Shown here: one piece after another, positions 8,525 through 17,317 of the stretch
Position numbering within the stretch: position 1 is the first letter of the stretch
How the letters are laid out: the number at the start of each line of letters is the position of its first letter
Assembly: GCA_002722245.1 (NCBI GenBank)
Contig: PBLA01000007.1
Coordinates: 1-55,722, forward strand
Length of the DNA stretch: 55,722 nucleotides
Direction: 5' to 3'
From: Flavobacteriales bacterium
GTDB taxonomy: Bacteria > Bacteroidota > Bacteroidia > Flavobacteriales_C > GCA-002722245
Notes under the pieces: model-generated
What the model was told of the DNA's origin: nothing
Seen by the model: the letters and a program-made list of their open reading frames with translations, nothing else
Database searches by the model: none
Position numbers and translations under genes: made by a program

Positions 8525-10272
8525 GGCTCTTAATCTCCTCCATATTATTCTTTTTAACATCTTCCTGTTTTGGACAAATCAATATTTCGTGGAAGTTACA
8601 AAATCAAAACATCTCATTTTTTCCAGACTCCACGTTTACCGATTGGAATGATTTTGAAATTAATCTCCAAAAAACGCAAAATAATGCATTCGAACAAGGT
8701 TACTTAACATTCTCTATTGATAGTTTAGTTCCTAAAGATTCTAATAATTTTACAGGATTTATCCACCTAGGAAAACAATATTTTTGGAAAAAAATCGAGC
8801 TTCAATCCAAAGAATATGATATTCCAAATTATGTAAAAGGAAAATGGAGAAAGCAACTTGTTTCCGGATTAGATATCGCCAAAAGATTAAATAATATAGT
8901 TGAATACTTCTCCAATAACGGCTATCCTTTTGCAAAAGTAAATTTAGATCACATCACTGTAGATGAAAATCTTCTATCTGCAAACATTAATCTTGAGCCC
9001 GGAAAGTATATTGAATGGGACACCTTAACAATTGTTGGAAATGTACGCTTAGAACGATCATTTTTGAGTAGTTATCTAGGAATAAAAAAAAATAAACCGT
9101 TTAGTGAAAAATTATTTAAGGATATTACGAGAAGATTAAAAGAACTTCCTTTTATCGAAATGACTGCTAATCCACAAATCTCGTTCAGTGATAAAAAGGC
9201 GTTAGTAACACTCTCCCTCAAACAAAAGTCAGCCAATTTCATTAATGGTATTGTTGGTGTGTTACCAAACTCAACCAGTACATTAACAAATGATGAATCC
9301 CAATTGGTCATCACAGGTGATTTAAAACTAAATCTGGGAAACTCTTTTGGTTATGGAGAAAAAATTAAAATAAATTGGAAACGTATTCAGGCAGAAAGTC
9401 AACGATTAAGCACCAAGGAAGACATCCCATATTTATTGGGGTCGTTTGTTGGGGTAACCCATAGTTTAGATTTATTAAAACAAGATTCTAGTTTTATTAA
9501 TTTCAACAATAGATTAGGCATCAAATATGAACTTTCGGGAAAACAATCCTTTACAGCATTTTGGGAAAATGAAAGTACAAATGCATTGTCTAACGAAGCA
9601 TTAGGCGACAATGCACTAACTGCGATTTCAGGAGCCAAAAACAGTTCAGGTTTTCAGCTTTTTCTTGATTGGCTCGATTATCGATTCAATCCTAGAAAGG
9701 GGCTAGTTATAAATCTTGAAGGTAAAGCTGGTTTAAAAAAAATTAATGGCTCCAAATCAGGTGATAAAATAATCATTCCTTTAAATACAACTGGTGAAAT
9801 CACAACAGCACTATATGCTCCTGAAACATCTACTATTTTCGAAGGAAAATCAATTATTGAAAGTTATTTACCAATTTGGAAGTCTATTGTTTTGAAACTT
9901 GCTAACCAATCTGGATTTAAATTTAATGAGTTCTTAACGGACAATGACCTATTCCGTTTAGGAGGATTCCAATTATTAAGAGGCTTTGATCAACAATCCG
10001 TATTCGCAACAAATTATACAATATTTATTAGTGAACTGCGTGTGCTCTTTGAGCAAAACTCTTTCCTTAGTATATTCTGGGATCAATCAATTCTTCAAAA
10101 AGTCACACTACTGGAAAATGAACCACTTACAACAACAGCAATAGGGGCAGGAATAAATTTCCAAACAAAACCAGGGATTTTTTCAATTAGTTATGCTCTT
10201 GGAAAGTTTTCTAATAATCCATTTGAAATCGCTCGTGCAAAAATTCATTTTGGATTTATCAACTTATTCTAG
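8521..10272 (+). CDS. BamA/TamA-family outer-membrane protein
   Basis: 583 residues. A signal peptide (MRLLISSILFFLTSSCFG) is followed by POTRA-like periplasmic modules to about residue 235 (for example IEWDTLTIVGNVRLERSFLS, with FLSSYLGIKKNKPFS). A beta-barrel of the surface-antigen D15 type follows, with FRLGGFQLLRGFDQQS, the conserved LRG-F region of loop 6, and a terminal aromatic residue (HFGFINLF). Full BamA proteins are longer and usually have five POTRAs, so this is more likely a TamA-like or accessory paralogue. It inserts or exports substrates at the outer membrane. It overlaps ung by 4 bp. Confidence 0.88.
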   Translation: MRLLISSILFFLTSSCFGQINISWKLQNQNISFFPDSTFTDWNDFEINLQKTQNNAFEQGYLTFSIDSLVPKDSNNFTGFIHLGKQYFWKKIELQSKEYDIPNYVKGKWRKQLVSGLDIAKRLNNIVEYFSNNGYPFAKVNLDHITVDENLLSANINLEPGKYIEWDTLTIVGNVRLERSFLSSYLGIKKNKPFSEKLFKDITRRLKELPFIEMTANPQISFSDKKALVTLSLKQKSANFINGIVGVLPNSTSTLTNDESQLVITGDLKLNLGNSFGYGEKIKINWKRIQAESQRLSTKEDIPYLLGSFVGVTHSLDLLKQDSSFINFNNRLGIKYELSGKQSFTAFWENESTNALSNEALGDNALTAISGAKNSSGFQLFLDWLDYRFNPRKGLVINLEGKAGLKKINGSKSGDKIIIPLNTTGEITTALYAPETSTIFEGKSIIESYLPIWKSIVLKLANQSGFKFNEFLTDNDLFRLGGFQLLRGFDQQSVFATNYTIFISELRVLFEQNSFLSIFWDQSILQKVTLLENEPLTTTAIGAGINFQTKPGIFSISYALGKFSNNPFEIARAKIHFGFINLF

Positions 10273-10309
10273 AATCTATCATCAAAACATCAAAAAATAT
10301 AAGTAAGTT

Positions 10310-10317
10310 TAATTTTG
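10310..10317 (+). promoter_or_regulatory. -7 box overlapping the L,D-transpeptidase start
   Basis: TAATTTTG is a perfect TAnnTTTG, but its final G is the first base of the GTG that starts the reading frame. No TTTG is seen at -33. Either the box is fortuitous or the real initiation codon is slightly downstream. Confidence 0.35.
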
Positions 10318-10931
10318 TGTGGATAAGTAAAAAAATACTCAGTTTATTCCTCTTTTTAAGCTTTTGTTCATTTTACGAACCCACAGAAAATGACGTACTT
10401 TTTTTTGTTGAGGAATATTGTAAGGACGTTTACCCCCATCGATCAATTAACCAACTATTATTTGTAGCTATTAAACAACAAAAAATCTATTTAATTCGGC
10501 ATGGCCACATGGTCACCTCCTATCCAATAAGCACAAGTAAATATGGAGTTGGTAATCTTATTCATAGTAAAAAAACACCTACTGGCCTGCACATTATAGA
10601 ACATAAAATTGGTAAAGGAGTCCCCTCACAAGGGATTATAAAAGGTGGAGTGTATACGGGAGAACAGATTGATTTGGAACATTATCCAGTTACCAAAAAA
10701 GGTGATTTTGTCACGTCAAGATTACTTTGGTTAAAAGGACTTGAACTTGGAAAAAACCTTGGAGGTAATGTTGATTCTTATGAGCGAAGGATATACATTC
10801 ATGGAACACCCGAGGAGGGACTTATTGGAAAACCATCCTCACATGGATGTATTCGTATGACAAATCACCAAGTTATAGAACTTTTTAACCTTGCTGAAAA
10901 AGGGTTAAATGTACTCATCTTGGATGTATAA
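10317..10931 (+). CDS. L,D-transpeptidase (YkuD domain)
   Basis: Secreted peptidoglycan cross-linking or anchoring enzyme, 204 residues from a GTG start. The N-terminus (MWISKKILSLFLFLSFCSF) looks like a signal peptide or membrane anchor. The YkuD domain spans roughly residues 46-203, with His162 in IHGTP and the catalytic SHGCIRM at 175-181 (His176, Cys178, Arg180). There is no ATG until well inside the domain, so the start must be GTG or another non-ATG codon near 10317-10330. It lies 44 bp after the BamA/TamA-like gene and 30 bp before rmuC, in the same direction. Confidence 0.88.
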   Translation: MWISKKILSLFLFLSFCSFYEPTENDVLFFVEEYCKDVYPHRSINQLLFVAIKQQKIYLIRHGHMVTSYPISTSKYGVGNLIHSKKTPTGLHIIEHKIGKGVPSQGIIKGGVYTGEQIDLEHYPVTKKGDFVTSRLLWLKGLELGKNLGGNVDSYERRIYIHGTPEEGLIGKPSSHGCIRMTNHQVIELFNLAEKGLNVLILDV

Positions 10932-10949
10932 TTCGCTTTTCAATTTTAG

Positions 10950-10957
10950 TATCTTTA
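10950..10957 (+). promoter_or_regulatory. Possible -7 box for rmuC
   Basis: TATCTTTA (TAnnTTTG with the last base changed) ends 4 bp before the rmuC ATG. If used, the mRNA would be essentially leaderless. Confidence 0.35.
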
Positions 10958-10961
10958 AAGT

Positions 10962-12263
10962 ATGGACAGTGTGTTTTTGATGATAAGTATTCTTTTAGCA
11001 GGTGTTATAGGCTTCTATACCGGAAGACAAAAAATAACGAAGAAACTCCGTGATAGTGAAAATAAAATCACTGAAAAAGAAGTCCTTCTTGCTCAGTCAA
11101 ATACGCGTATTGAGGAAATCAAAATAACTCTCGAACAAGAAATAAATTTAAAAAATGATGCGCTAAGTGAATTAAAAAAATCCGAAATCACTCTTGCTCA
11201 AAAATTAGTTGAGATCGATCATCACAAAAATCGTTTTACAGTCTTCAAAGAAGAAACAAAAGATTTACAGAAACAATTAAAAATTGAATTTAAAAACATT
11301 GCTAACGATATTATCAAAGCGCAATCAAAAGACTTCTCTGAGCACAACAGTAATTTATTGAAGCCATTTAAAACACAGTTGGAATCTTTTGAAAAAACTG
11401 TTCAAAATCAACTTAAGGACAATATCCAACGAGATGCTTCATTTAAAGCAGAGTTAAAGCAACTCACTGCGTTAAATAAGCAAATTTCTGAAGATGCAAA
11501 TAACTTGACGAATGCATTAAAAGGAGATAATAAATTTCAAGGAAATTGGGGGGAACTTATTTTGGAGAGAGTATTAGAAAGTTCTGGTTTAGAAAAAGGC
11601 CTTGAATACCATACACAAGTAAGTTTAACGAACTCGGATAATGAGCGAATCCAGCCAGATGTTATTGTTGATCTACCGGATAAAAAACACATTATAATTG
11701 ACTCTAAAGTATCTCTTATTGCTTATGAGAAATACGTGAATTCAACGCACAACACAGAAAAAGAACAATTTTTGAAGGCACATATCCTCTCAGTAAAAAC
11801 ACACATAAAACAGTTAAGTGAGAAAAAATATCAAATGGCGGATGGTATTTCATCGCCTGATTTTATTTTACTTTTTGTTCCAATAGAATCATCTTTTGGA
11901 GTTGCTGTTAAAGAAGATATTGACTTATTTAACTTTGCTTGGAACAAAAATATTGTTATTGTTAGCCCAAGTACCCTACTAGCAACACTTAAAACAATTG
12001 CCTCGCTTTGGAAACAAGAAAAACAAAACAAAAATGTTTTGAAAATTGCAGAAGAAAGCGGAAAACTTTACGATAAATTCGTGGGATTTCTGCGTGACTT
12101 AGAAAAAATTGAAAAAACACTGGATCGTACTGCAAAAGACTTCTCCGAAACAAAGAAAAAATTAAACGGAGGAAGAGGAGATATCATTAGTAGGATTGAA
12201 AAAATAAAAACACTAGGGGCTAAAACCACCAAACAGATTGATGAAAAATATTTGGAAGAATAG
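10962..12263 (+). CDS. rmuC: RmuC-family DNA recombination protein
   Basis: 433 residues. An N-terminal membrane segment (VFLMISILLAGVIGFYTG) precedes a long charged coiled coil (about 25-180). The RmuC domain follows, with the conserved GNWGELILERVLESSGL and the restriction-nuclease-like DVIVDLPDKKHIIIDSKVSL stretch. Family members limit inversions and resemble PD-(D/E)xK nucleases; the biochemical role is poorly defined. The 3' end overlaps the GWxTD gene by 23 bp in another frame. Confidence 0.93.
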   Translation: MDSVFLMISILLAGVIGFYTGRQKITKKLRDSENKITEKEVLLAQSNTRIEEIKITLEQEINLKNDALSELKKSEITLAQKLVEIDHHKNRFTVFKEETKDLQKQLKIEFKNIANDIIKAQSKDFSEHNSNLLKPFKTQLESFEKTVQNQLKDNIQRDASFKAELKQLTALNKQISEDANNLTNALKGDNKFQGNWGELILERVLESSGLEKGLEYHTQVSLTNSDNERIQPDVIVDLPDKKHIIIDSKVSLIAYEKYVNSTHNTEKEQFLKAHILSVKTHIKQLSEKKYQMADGISSPDFILLFVPIESSFGVAVKEDIDLFNFAWNKNIVIVSPSTLLATLKTIASLWKQEKQNKNVLKIAEESGKLYDKFVGFLRDLEKIEKTLDRTAKDFSETKKKLNGGRGDIISRIEKIKTLGAKTTKQIDEKYLEE

Positions 12264-13488
12264 CATTCTGATTCTTGTTATCACACTTTTATTTGGTTGC
12301 AAAGGAACCCAACGATTAAATGAATTCGATTTAGCTAAAAATTATCAAATCAAGGGTTTTCAACACGAAATCGATGCTTCTTTTCACTCGATTAACGACT
12401 CAATTACAGAACTCATTGTGAAAATTAATCCTGAAGATCTTTTATTCTCGAAAACTAAAATCAACAACCATATAGCCCGATACGCCATTGGATATAAAGT
12501 TTTTGAAGGCTACAATAATAAACTTCCTTTGGATACAGCAACCATTCATTACTCATTAAAACAAGAGAAAATAACGTCCACTAAATTCCACAAGATTAAA
12601 TTAATTGCCCAAAAAGGAAAAGATTATGTTGTTAAAGTAACCTTGAATGATGAGAATAGAAGTTTAAGCAGTTCAAAAATATATACGTTGAGGAAAAAAT
12701 ATAATTCCTCAAGGTCGTATTACGAAATTTCAGCAAAAGACCAACAGAGAGTTAACTTCACACCACTTCAAGAAGATACTTTTTACATTAATCCTCTTAA
12801 TGGTCAACAGAACGTTAAGGTTCAGATTTTTTCCACAAATAATACCTGCGCTGCTAAGCCATATGAAGTCAATTATCAATACCGTTTTGATGGAATCCCT
12901 GATACATCATGGACAACGACATTAACTACAAATACCGCATTCCCGCCTTTGAAAAACCAATATTATCATTTTATTACTGACACGATACTTAATGATGGAT
13001 TTTCTGTATTTCCTATTCCTCCCACCTTTCCTAAAATCGGTTCAATCTATCAAGCAAATGGGGTTCTCGGTTATCTTATTAGCAAAAGTGAATATAGTGA
13101 TGTTCTTAGTGCTAAATACCCTAGAAAGGTTTTCGAAAATAAATGGTTGGAACTTAGTGGAAATCGTCAAAGAGCAAGGAATATTATAAAAGAATTCTAC
13201 TCTGAAGCATCTAAAGCAAACCAACTATTTACTTGTAATCAGCCAGGTTGGAGTACAGATAGAGGAATGATTTATATAATTTATGGCCCTCCAAGAATTG
13301 TTTATCGATATAACGATTCTGAAATATGGATTTATGGCGAGGAAAACAATCTATTTAGCGAGCAATTTGAATTTCAGCGAATACATAGTAATTTTTCAGA
13401 TAACATCTATGAATTAAAGCGAAACATCAACTACAAAGTTAACTACAATAGAATGATAAATGCTTGGATTGATGAAAGAGGCTATTAA
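12241..13488 (+). CDS. GWxTD domain-containing lipoprotein
   Basis: 415 residues from the ATG at 12241; the TTG just before it adds only one residue. A lipoprotein signal (LVITLLFGCKG, lipobox Cys near 20) predicts outer-membrane anchoring after export. The C-terminal domain contains the family signature GWSTDRGMIYIIYGPP, and an N-terminal beta-rich region precedes it. GWxTD proteins are common in Bacteroidota and lack a settled function. The start lies inside rmuC, suggesting translational coupling. The TAA shares a TTAA palindrome with the stop of the convergent M42 gene. Confidence 0.9.
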   Translation: MKNIWKNSILILVITLLFGCKGTQRLNEFDLAKNYQIKGFQHEIDASFHSINDSITELIVKINPEDLLFSKTKINNHIARYAIGYKVFEGYNNKLPLDTATIHYSLKQEKITSTKFHKIKLIAQKGKDYVVKVTLNDENRSLSSSKIYTLRKKYNSSRSYYEISAKDQQRVNFTPLQEDTFYINPLNGQQNVKVQIFSTNNTCAAKPYEVNYQYRFDGIPDTSWTTTLTTNTAFPPLKNQYYHFITDTILNDGFSVFPIPPTFPKIGSIYQANGVLGYLISKSEYSDVLSAKYPRKVFENKWLELSGNRQRARNIIKEFYSEASKANQLFTCNQPGWSTDRGMIYIIYGPPRIVYRYNDSEIWIYGEENNLFSEQFEFQRIHSNFSDNIYELKRNINYKVNYNRMINAWIDERGY

Positions 13489-14534
13489 AGAGACCAATCA
13501 AAATCACCAATTTCCTGTACACAATTCACCAATAAATCAACAGCCCCCTCCACATCGTTCTTGTGACAGGTTTCAATCACTTGATGTATATGGCGTGTGG
13601 GAACAGAAATAGCCCCCGCGATACTTCCTCCTGCAGTAAACTGTTGTATCCCCATGGTATCTGTCCCTCCACCTGTTAATATTTCAGGTTGCCAAGTAAT
13701 TTTATTTTTATCGGCAGTTTGTTTCATAAATTTTACCATTCTTTGATCACAAATTGTTCTCGAGTCCATTATTTTCACAGCCACACCATCCCCTAAACTG
13801 GTTATTTTCTCATGATCAGCAGCACCAGGAGTATCAAATGCAATTGTAGTGTCGATACAAATCCCAAAATCTGGATTAATTGCTAGAGTCGCGACTTGAG
13901 CACCCCTAATCCCAACTTCTTCCTGAACCGTAAAAGTGGCATAAAAATCATAGGGGATTTCTTTTCCTTTCAATTGTTTTAGTGTTTCTATTAAAATAAA
14001 AACAGCTACCCTATTATCCAGAGATTTACAATTGATACAATCTCCCATTTCAATCAAACCTCGCTCTCTAGTTACTGTATCTCCAACACGGACTATTTTT
14101 TCAACTGCCTCTTTCTTCATCCCTAAATCAATAAAATAATCAGAGATTTTTGGTGCTTTATTCCTTTCCTCTGGAGTCATAACGTGAATGGGTTTAGCAC
14201 CCATAACACCAATTAAATCTTTCTTACCATGAACAATAACCCTTTGAGCAGTTAAAGTCTTTGGGTCGAATCCTCCTAATGTATGGAAGTTTAAAAATCC
14301 TTCGTCAGTTATATGAGTTACTACAAATCCAATTTCATCCATGTGAGCCGCAGCCATTAATTTTTTCGGCGACCGCCCTCTTTTTATGGCAATTACATTA
14401 CCCATATTATCAATGGTTACATCATCTACTAATTCTTGAACTTCCCTTAAAACGAGACTTCTTACTCTGTTTTCATAACCAGGTGCACCGGCAACTTCAC
14501 ATAGTTCTTTTAATAAATTAATATTGATAGACAT
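13485..14534 (-). CDS. M42-family metallopeptidase (glutamyl-aminopeptidase type)
   Basis: Cytoplasmic dinuclear zinc aminopeptidase of 349 residues, normal for the family. Metal and catalytic residues are visible in order: His in AAHMDEIGF; Asp in the SLDNRVAVF stretch; the two Glu in QEEVGIRGA; Asp in the CIDTTIAFD region; and a late His in RHIHQVIETCH. Such enzymes trim peptides or act as deblocking aminopeptidases, often in large tetrahedral assemblies. It lies downstream of pyk, separated by a strong terminator, so it probably has its own promoter in the short gap, although I see no perfect -7 box. Confidence 0.93.
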   Translation of the reverse strand: MSININLLKELCEVAGAPGYENRVRSLVLREVQELVDDVTIDNMGNVIAIKRGRSPKKLMAAAHMDEIGFVVTHITDEGFLNFHTLGGFDPKTLTAQRVIVHGKKDLIGVMGAKPIHVMTPEERNKAPKISDYFIDLGMKKEAVEKIVRVGDTVTRERGLIEMGDCINCKSLDNRVAVFILIETLKQLKGKEIPYDFYATFTVQEEVGIRGAQVATLAINPDFGICIDTTIAFDTPGAADHEKITSLGDGVAVKIMDSRTICDQRMVKFMKQTADKNKITWQPEILTGGGTDTMGIQQFTAGGSIAGAISVPTRHIHQVIETCHKNDVEGAVDLLVNCVQEIGDFDWSL

Positions 14535-14582
14535 ATAAAACTGTTTTAATAATCATGTAAACTCAATGGTTTCTGAAGTAAA

Positions 14583-14614
14583 AAAAGGGAATCAATACAA
14601 ATCGATTCCCTTTT
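14583..14614 (-). terminator. Intrinsic terminator after pyk
   Basis: A perfect 11-bp stem (AAAAGGGAATC with GATTCCCTTTT) and a 10-nt loop, with A-runs on the plus strand at 14581-14586 that give a U-tract for leftward transcription. It ends the pyk message before the M42 gene. Confidence 0.85.
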
Positions 14615-14630
14615 AAAACCTATTTTCAAA

Positions 14631-16052
14631 TTAAGCTTGACTTAATTTCAATGTATTTGTTTTTCCTTTTGCCTCTATAGGCATAGAAGCGATATTAATA
14701 AAGAAATCGCCTTTTTTGATTGCTCCCTTTTCCACTAAAGACTCTCTAATATCATCGATGTTTTTATCCGTTGAGGAAGAATCGTCATAGTATACAGCTT
14801 GAACACCCCAAACCAAGTTTAACATATTTAAAATTGCTTTGTTTCTTGTATATACATAGGTAAATGCTCGTGGACGCTGGGATGATATTTTGCGTGCTGT
14901 ATATCCAGATACAGTCATAGTTATAATTGCTTTTGCATTTACACTTTCAGCAAGGTTAACAGCACTAGTACAAATATTATCTGAAATAAACCTTTCCTCT
15001 CTGTAGATAGGCAGGTAATCATGGTTATAAATATCATCGTACTCCTCTACTTTCTTTATAATATTAGACATAGTTTCAACAACCAATCCTGGATGTTTTC
15101 CAACAGACGTCTCTCCAGATAACATAACAGCATCAGCACCATCCATAACTGCATTAGCTACGTCATTAACCTCTGCTCTTGACGGAGTAATTCCATCAAT
15201 CATGCTCTCCATCATTTGAGTTGCGACTATAATTGGTTTAGAAGCCTTTAAACACTTTTTCACCATCATTTTTTGCAAAAGAGGGACATCTTGATAAGGA
15301 ACTTCAATACCTAAATCTCCTCTTGCAACCATAATAGCATCTGTTTCATTTACAATTGCATCAATATCATCAATCGCTTCTGGCTTTTCAATCTTTGCAA
15401 TAATCTTGAGATTTTTTCCAGCAGCTTCTATCAACTCTCTTAATTCGATAATATCTTTGGCTGAACGAACGAATGAAAGTGCCACCCACTCCACATCTTG
15501 AGTAAGAATATATTCTAAATCTTCCTTGTCTTTTTCTGTTAATGAGGGCAAAGAAATTTTTGTATTTGGCAAATTCACACCCTTTTTACTTTTCAATATT
15601 CCTCCGTGCTCTACAATAGCCACTACCTCATTGGTCCCGTTAGAGCTTTTTACCCGAACAGCAAGTTTCCCATCATCAATCAAAATCAACTCACCAGGTT
15701 GAACATCTTGAGCAAAATTTTGATAGGTCATAAATACTTTTTGAGAGGTCCCCTCACATTCTTCATTAGTAAAAATGATTTCATCACCATTAGTGATTTC
15801 ACAGCCTCCATCTTTCATCTCACCAACACGTAACTTCGGACCTTGCAAGTCTGCTAAAACAGCAATGTTTGAATGAAGCTCTTCATTTACTTGTTTCACA
15901 CGCTTGATATTATCACCATGTATGCTGTGGTCTCCATGAGAAAAGTTGATACGACATACGTTCAATCCCTTATAATACATCTCTTTCAATACTTCAACAG
16001 AAGAGGATGCAGGTCCTAACGTTGCTACAATTTTGGTTCTCTTTAAGTCCAT
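14631..16052 (-). CDS. pyk: Pyruvate kinase
   Basis: Glycolytic enzyme (phosphoenolpyruvate + ADP to pyruvate + ATP), 473 residues. The A-domain start TKIVATLGPASS and the substrate loop CRINFSHGDH are at the N-terminus. The catalytic lysine region AKIEKPEAIDDI and the metal/phosphate segment IMVARGDLGIEVP are in the middle. The B domain lies roughly between residues 70 and 170. The C-terminal regulatory domain ends normally. It follows the acpP-fabF-rnc cluster but has its own -7 box and terminator, so it is at least partly an independent unit. Confidence 0.97.
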   Translation of the reverse strand: MDLKRTKIVATLGPASSSVEVLKEMYYKGLNVCRINFSHGDHSIHGDNIKRVKQVNEELHSNIAVLADLQGPKLRVGEMKDGGCEITNGDEIIFTNEECEGTSQKVFMTYQNFAQDVQPGELILIDDGKLAVRVKSSNGTNEVVAIVEHGGILKSKKGVNLPNTKISLPSLTEKDKEDLEYILTQDVEWVALSFVRSAKDIIELRELIEAAGKNLKIIAKIEKPEAIDDIDAIVNETDAIMVARGDLGIEVPYQDVPLLQKMMVKKCLKASKPIIVATQMMESMIDGITPSRAEVNDVANAVMDGADAVMLSGETSVGKHPGLVVETMSNIIKKVEEYDDIYNHDYLPIYREERFISDNICTSAVNLAESVNAKAIITMTVSGYTARKISSQRPRAFTYVYTRNKAILNMLNLVWGVQAVYYDDSSSTDKNIDDIRESLVEKGAIKKGDFFINIASMPIEAKGKTNTLKLSQA

Positions 16053-16089
16053 ATAATTTTAGTTTGCTCGTCTTAGTTAAAACAAGCGA

Positions 16090-16097
16090 TAAATATA
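16090..16097 (-). promoter_or_regulatory. -7 box for pyk
   Basis: TATATTTA on the minus strand (one change from TAnnTTTG), giving a leader of roughly 30 nt before the pyk ATG. No clear -33 TTTG. Confidence 0.45.
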
Positions 16098-16177
16098 CAT
16101 AATTCGTTTTATATAACATCCAATATTCATTGGCATTTCTATTAACATAAAGGGGTTTAAGAAGGATGTTTTCTAAA

Positions 16178-16594
16178 CTAAAAAAGAAGATTATTTCTAC
16201 TTTTCAATTCCTTAGGATTTATCGCAATAGCAGTAAGGACAGAAGGTATTTTTCGGAGTTCATTTTTAAAGTTATCCATTTCTTTATTTGACATTGGACC
16301 CCAATATTGAATGAAATAGTCAATTTGCTTTAGTTCAGGAATAAAATAACCGAAATTACATCGATTAGCTATTAAATGAAAAGTAGTGTAACTTTCTTCA
16401 TCATCAAACCTATATAGACTAAATTTCCCTTTTTTTTGAGGCCCAAAAGACAAATCAATATCATCAACTCGCTCTAAATCTAATTCAAATTGCTGATTCA
16501 TTCCCCAAGCCAATCGATAATTAGCAACGTGACTTGAAACACCTAACAAGAAAAAGTCAAAATCATATTCTAGCTCAAGTACTAACTTACTCAT
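16178..16594 (-). CDS. IPExxxVDY family protein
   Basis: Small cytoplasmic protein of 138 residues with the family signature in the form IPELKQIDY (the valine position is isoleucine), followed by FIQYWG. The family is restricted to Bacteroidota, and its function is not known to me. It overlaps the 3' end of rnc by 8 bp, so the two are co-transcribed. The link to rnc is often seen in this phylum (recalled, not checked here). Confidence 0.85.
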   Translation of the reverse strand: MSKLVLELEYDFDFFLLGVSSHVANYRLAWGMNQQFELDLERVDDIDLSFGPQKKGKFSLYRFDDEESYTTFHLIANRCNFGYFIPELKQIDYFIQYWGPMSNKEMDNFKNELRKIPSVLTAIAINPKELKSRNNLLF

Positions 16595-17315
16595 CTAAAA
16601 TTTTAAATTGTTTACAAAACTCCTCCGCGGCTTTTTGTTCTGCCTTTTTCTTAGATTGCTCTTTTCCTCTTGCAACCTCTTTGCCATCTAACTTCACGCA
16701 GGCTTCAAAAACTTTTTCTCGACCTTCTCCTTTTTCACTAAGAATTTCAAAAATTAAATCTCTTTTTTCTTTTTGCGCCCACTCTATTATTCTGGACTTA
16801 AAATTAGTTTCTTCTTTCTCAAGTTTTTCTAATAAAATATATGGATGAATAACTCGCTCTAATATAAACTTCTCAGCTGCTTTGGTCCCTTTATCCAGAT
16901 AAATAGCCCCTATTAAAGCCTCAAAAGCATTCCCATAAATAGAATCAGTCTTACTTTTTTTATCCAATCGAGCAATAACTATATGATCTAATCCAATTTT
17001 TTTCGCCAAATCATTTAATGAATGACGACTTACAATTTTTGACCGCATTTTAGTTAAAAAGCCTTCATCCTCATTTGGATAAACCTTAAAAAGGTAGTCT
17101 GCAACAACAGCTCCTAACACAGCATCTCCTAGAAATTCAAGACGCTCATTACTTTTCTTGTAGGAAGAGGTGTGATCATGTACTGCAGACTTATGAACCA
17201 ATGCTCTTTCAAACAAAAAAACATCGTTGGGATAAAATCCAACGATGTTTTTAATTTTTTTTGCAAGATCGTTTTTGTTTGTAAAAAAGGACCCTAGTAT
17301 GGTTTTGAAATTCAA
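16587..17315 (-). CDS. rnc: Ribonuclease III
   Basis: Double-strand RNA endonuclease of 242 residues that matures rRNA and cleaves structured mRNAs. The catalytic signature ERLEFLGDAVLG is near 57-68, the second acidic site in FEALIGAIYLDKG near 131-143, and a C-terminal dsRNA-binding domain runs from about residue 170 (KSRIIEWAQ to AEEFCKQF). Initiation is from a TTG at 17315, only 2 bp after the fabF TAG; no ATG occurs before the conserved core. Codons 22-36 form a perfect hairpin with a following U-tract (17217-17252), described separately. It is third in the acpP-fabF-rnc order. Confidence 0.95.
   Translation of the reverse strand: MNFKTILGSFFTNKNDLAKKIKNIVGFYPNDVFLFERALVHKSAVHDHTSSYKKSNERLEFLGDAVLGAVVADYLFKVYPNEDEGFLTKMRSKIVSRHSLNDLAKKIGLDHIVIARLDKKSKTDSIYGNAFEALIGAIYLDKGTKAAEKFILERVIHPYILLEKLEKEETNFKSRIIEWAQKEKRDLIFEILSEKGEGREKVFEACVKLDGKEVARGKEQSKKKAEQKAAEEFCKQFKILDE
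17217..17252 (-). other. Perfect terminator-like hairpin inside the rnc coding region
   Basis: Two perfect 14-nt arms (17239-17252 and 17217-17230) enclose an 8-nt loop. In the direction of rnc transcription the second arm ends in a run of seven U (17221-17215). The arms encode the ordinary RNase III N-terminal residues around NIVGFYPNDVF, so this is a structure superimposed on coding sequence. It begins about 63 nt after the TTG start. It could act as an attenuator or as an RNase III cleavage site for autoregulation; neither is proven. Confidence 0.75.
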
Positions 17316-17317
17316 AA

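Noticed and set aside
12688-12712. 8-bp inverted repeat (TTGAGGAA/TTCCTCAA) in the GWxTD gene
   Set aside because: Short arms, no U-tract, mid-gene position; no reason to see regulation.
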